From an uncultured Acidaminococcus sp. (GTDB lineage: Bacteria > Bacillota > Negativicutes > Acidaminococcales > Acidaminococcaceae), in contig UPXT01000055.1 of NCBI GenBank assembly GCA_900538365.1, positions 1-14,123 of the forward strand: a stretch of 14,123 nucleotides of DNA, written 5' to 3'. Under the pieces are notes generated by a model. That model searched no databases and was not told the origin of the DNA. It saw nothing but the letters and a program-made list of their open reading frames with translations. Position 1 is the stretch's first letter. Each line of letters starts with the position of its first letter. Positions 12,636 to 14,123 of the stretch are shown here, one piece after another. A program made the translations under genes and the position numbers.

Positions 12636-14060
12636 ATGATCTTATCTTTTTTAACTGCACTCTCGGACGCGCTCTGGGGGACTCCCATGATTGTGGTTCT
12701 ATTGGGAACGGGGCTTTATTTGAGTATCCGGTTTCGGTTCCGTTATAATTTCCGCTATTATGCGTTTCATTTTCGCAATACCTTTGGCCGCATGTTTGAC
12801 CATGGGGAAGGGCAGGGCACGGTCTCAGGATTTGCAGCCGCCTGCACGGCCATGGCAAATACAATCGGTGTCGGAAATATTGGCGGCGTGGCAACGGCAA
12901 TCGTATCCGGTGGTCCGGGGGCTGTGTTTTGGATGTGGGTCTCCGGCTTTTTGGGAATGTCCACGAAAGCGTGTGAAATCATCTTGGGTCAGCGTTTCCG
13001 CGTGAAGTATTCAAAATCCATGGATGAATATATGTGTGACCGCTCCTTTGTGATGAAAAATGCCTTGGGCTGGAAAAAAGGCGCCATCCTCCTTGCCATT
13101 GCCTGCTTTACCTTGGGCCCTTGGACGGACTGCGTGCAAACTGAGTCCGTGGTTGGTGCGATGCAGGAGGGCTTTGGCCTTGATCCGCGGATCAGTGTGG
13201 CTGTCCTTGGCGTGACCTGCTTTGCAACGATCTTTGGCGGCCTCAAGAGAATCAGTGCCGTCATGGAAAAGATGGTACCTTTTATGGCCCTGCTGTATAT
13301 TCTCGGAGGGGTAGGGATCCTTTTTATCCATCTGGCCGATGTGCCCAAGGCCCTCATGATCATCATTGAAAGCGCGTTTACACCGACTGCTGCTGTAGGC
13401 GGATTTGCCGGGGCTACGGTAAAAGATGCCCTTCGCTATGGAATTGCCAGAGGGCTTTATTCCAATGATGCCGGGACTGGGTATGGAATCATTGCCCATG
13501 CCTCGGCCCGTACGGATCATCCTGTGCGGCAGGCCTCATGGGGCTGGGGGGAAGTCTTTCTCGATACAATCGTGGTCTGCAGCGTGACTGCCCTGTCGAT
13601 TATCCTGACCAACGTCTATGTGACCCATCCGGGGGTTGACAGTGCCCGCCTTACGACCGTGGCGTTCCGGGAAGCTTATGGGATTTTTGGGGCTTGGTTC
13701 ATGGCCATTGCCATCGCGATCTTTGCTTGGACGACCATTGTGGGGATGTATTACAGCTGCGAAAAATCCATCAACTATGCCTTTGGGGACACGGCTCGCA
13801 ATCGGGTTGCCGTAAAAATTTACATGCTTTACTATATGGTCCCTTGTGTCATCATGTATGACATCAAAGCCGATGCCCTTTGGGCCATGACCGATATCTT
13901 GTCTGCTGTTTATGTCATGATGACATTGCTTTTTGTCTTTACGCAGCAAAAGGAGATCATGCGCCTTGTAAAGGACTTCTGGGACCGCTATATGCCTGCG
14001 TATGAACGGGGGGAGCACCCGCCCATTGTCAGTTTCGGTACCTTTGAGGAAAGGAAGTAA
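12636..14060 (+). CDS. AGCS-family sodium:alanine/glycine symporter
   Basis: This 474-residue membrane carrier of the alanine or glycine:cation symporter family would import small neutral amino acids with sodium. Family marks include an N-terminal segment with LGTGLYLSIRFRFR (about 23-36), GNIGGVATAIVSGGPGAVFWMWV from residue 80, and ARTDHPVRQASWGWGEVFLDT in the C-terminal half. About ten hydrophobic segments are visible and the length is normal. Two normally strict motifs differ: the usual GTGNIAGVA reads GVGNIGGVA, and the usual SNEAGLGSAPIAHA reads SNDAGTGYGIIAHA (residues 276-289). The protein is thus a divergent subgroup and the substrate may differ from alanine. The ATG at 12636 is preferred because AAGGAAGGA (12621-12629) abuts the alternative ATG at 12630. 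Gene order after it cannot be seen, as the window ends 63 nt later. Confidence 0.92.
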   Translation: MILSFLTALSDALWGTPMIVVLLGTGLYLSIRFRFRYNFRYYAFHFRNTFGRMFDHGEGQGTVSGFAAACTAMANTIGVGNIGGVATAIVSGGPGAVFWMWVSGFLGMSTKACEIILGQRFRVKYSKSMDEYMCDRSFVMKNALGWKKGAILLAIACFTLGPWTDCVQTESVVGAMQEGFGLDPRISVAVLGVTCFATIFGGLKRISAVMEKMVPFMALLYILGGVGILFIHLADVPKALMIIIESAFTPTAAVGGFAGATVKDALRYGIARGLYSNDAGTGYGIIAHASARTDHPVRQASWGWGEVFLDTIVVCSVTALSIILTNVYVTHPGVDSARLTTVAFREAYGIFGAWFMAIAIAIFAWTTIVGMYYSCEKSINYAFGDTARNRVAVKIYMLYYMVPCVIMYDIKADALWAMTDILSAVYVMMTLLFVFTQQKEIMRLVKDFWDRYMPAYERGEHPPIVSFGTFEERK

Positions 14061-14123
14061 GAAAAGATGGTTAATTGTAAAATGAAATAGGACATATAAA
14101 AAGACATACAGGAAATCTTTTGG

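Noticed and set aside
14092..14121. AAAAGA/TCTTTT inverted repeat at the window edge as a terminator of the AGCS gene
   Set aside because: The stem is short and purely A/T-rich apart from one pair, has no GC core, and the following sequence is cut by the window.

Overview
The window looks like a chromosomal segment of a low-to-mid GC anaerobic Firmicute. Codon use, AAGGAGG-type ribosome binding sites and the gene content fit this. A Negativicutes-type genome is my tentative guess, and I see no marker gene that settles it. There are no rRNA or tRNA genes, transposases, integrases or CRISPR arrays. Twelve protein-coding genes are well supported, and at least three intrinsic terminators divide them into transcription units.

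Region by region. Positions 86-574 hold a GNAT acetyltransferase. Positions 642-1523 hold an EamA/DMT exporter with its own sigma-A promoter. A 185-nt convergent spacer (1524-1708) carries two hairpins with nearly identical stems and equal loop lengths. On the minus strand (3722 to 1709) is an alkylation-repair operon: an Ada(Zn)-AraC-AlkA fusion followed by an Ogt methyltransferase. Divergent from it, 3909-7598 is a three-gene sugar operon: a ChbG/YdjC-type deacetylase, 1-phosphofructokinase FruK and fructose PTS EIIABC FruA. The first two genes overlap by ATGA, the next junction is 1 nt, and the operon ends at a 16-bp-stem terminator (7605-7645).

Next comes a roughly 580-nt stretch without a credible protein gene (7646-8221). 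Its middle (7845-7991) folds into nested helices closed by a long-range 8-bp stem. I regard this as the best candidate for something undescribed, namely a structured RNA that I cannot assign to a known family. It is followed by a small Cys-rich protein (8222-8578, with its own promoter and terminator), a ribU-PPC pair (8659-9724, terminator), and an operon of a second EamA transporter, a CCG-type cysteine-rich protein and an MscS channel (9848-12508). The last gene is an AGCS-family sodium:amino-acid symporter (12636-14060).

How the genes work together. FruA imports and phosphorylates fructose (or a related ketose) to the 1-phosphate, and FruK converts it to the bisphosphate for glycolysis. 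The coupled deacetylase suggests an acetylated carbohydrate feeds the same route. The Ada-AlkA and Ogt pair forms a self-contained adaptive response to DNA methylation. The rest is mostly envelope transport: riboflavin uptake, two metabolite exporters, a mechanosensitive channel and an alanine/glycine symporter.
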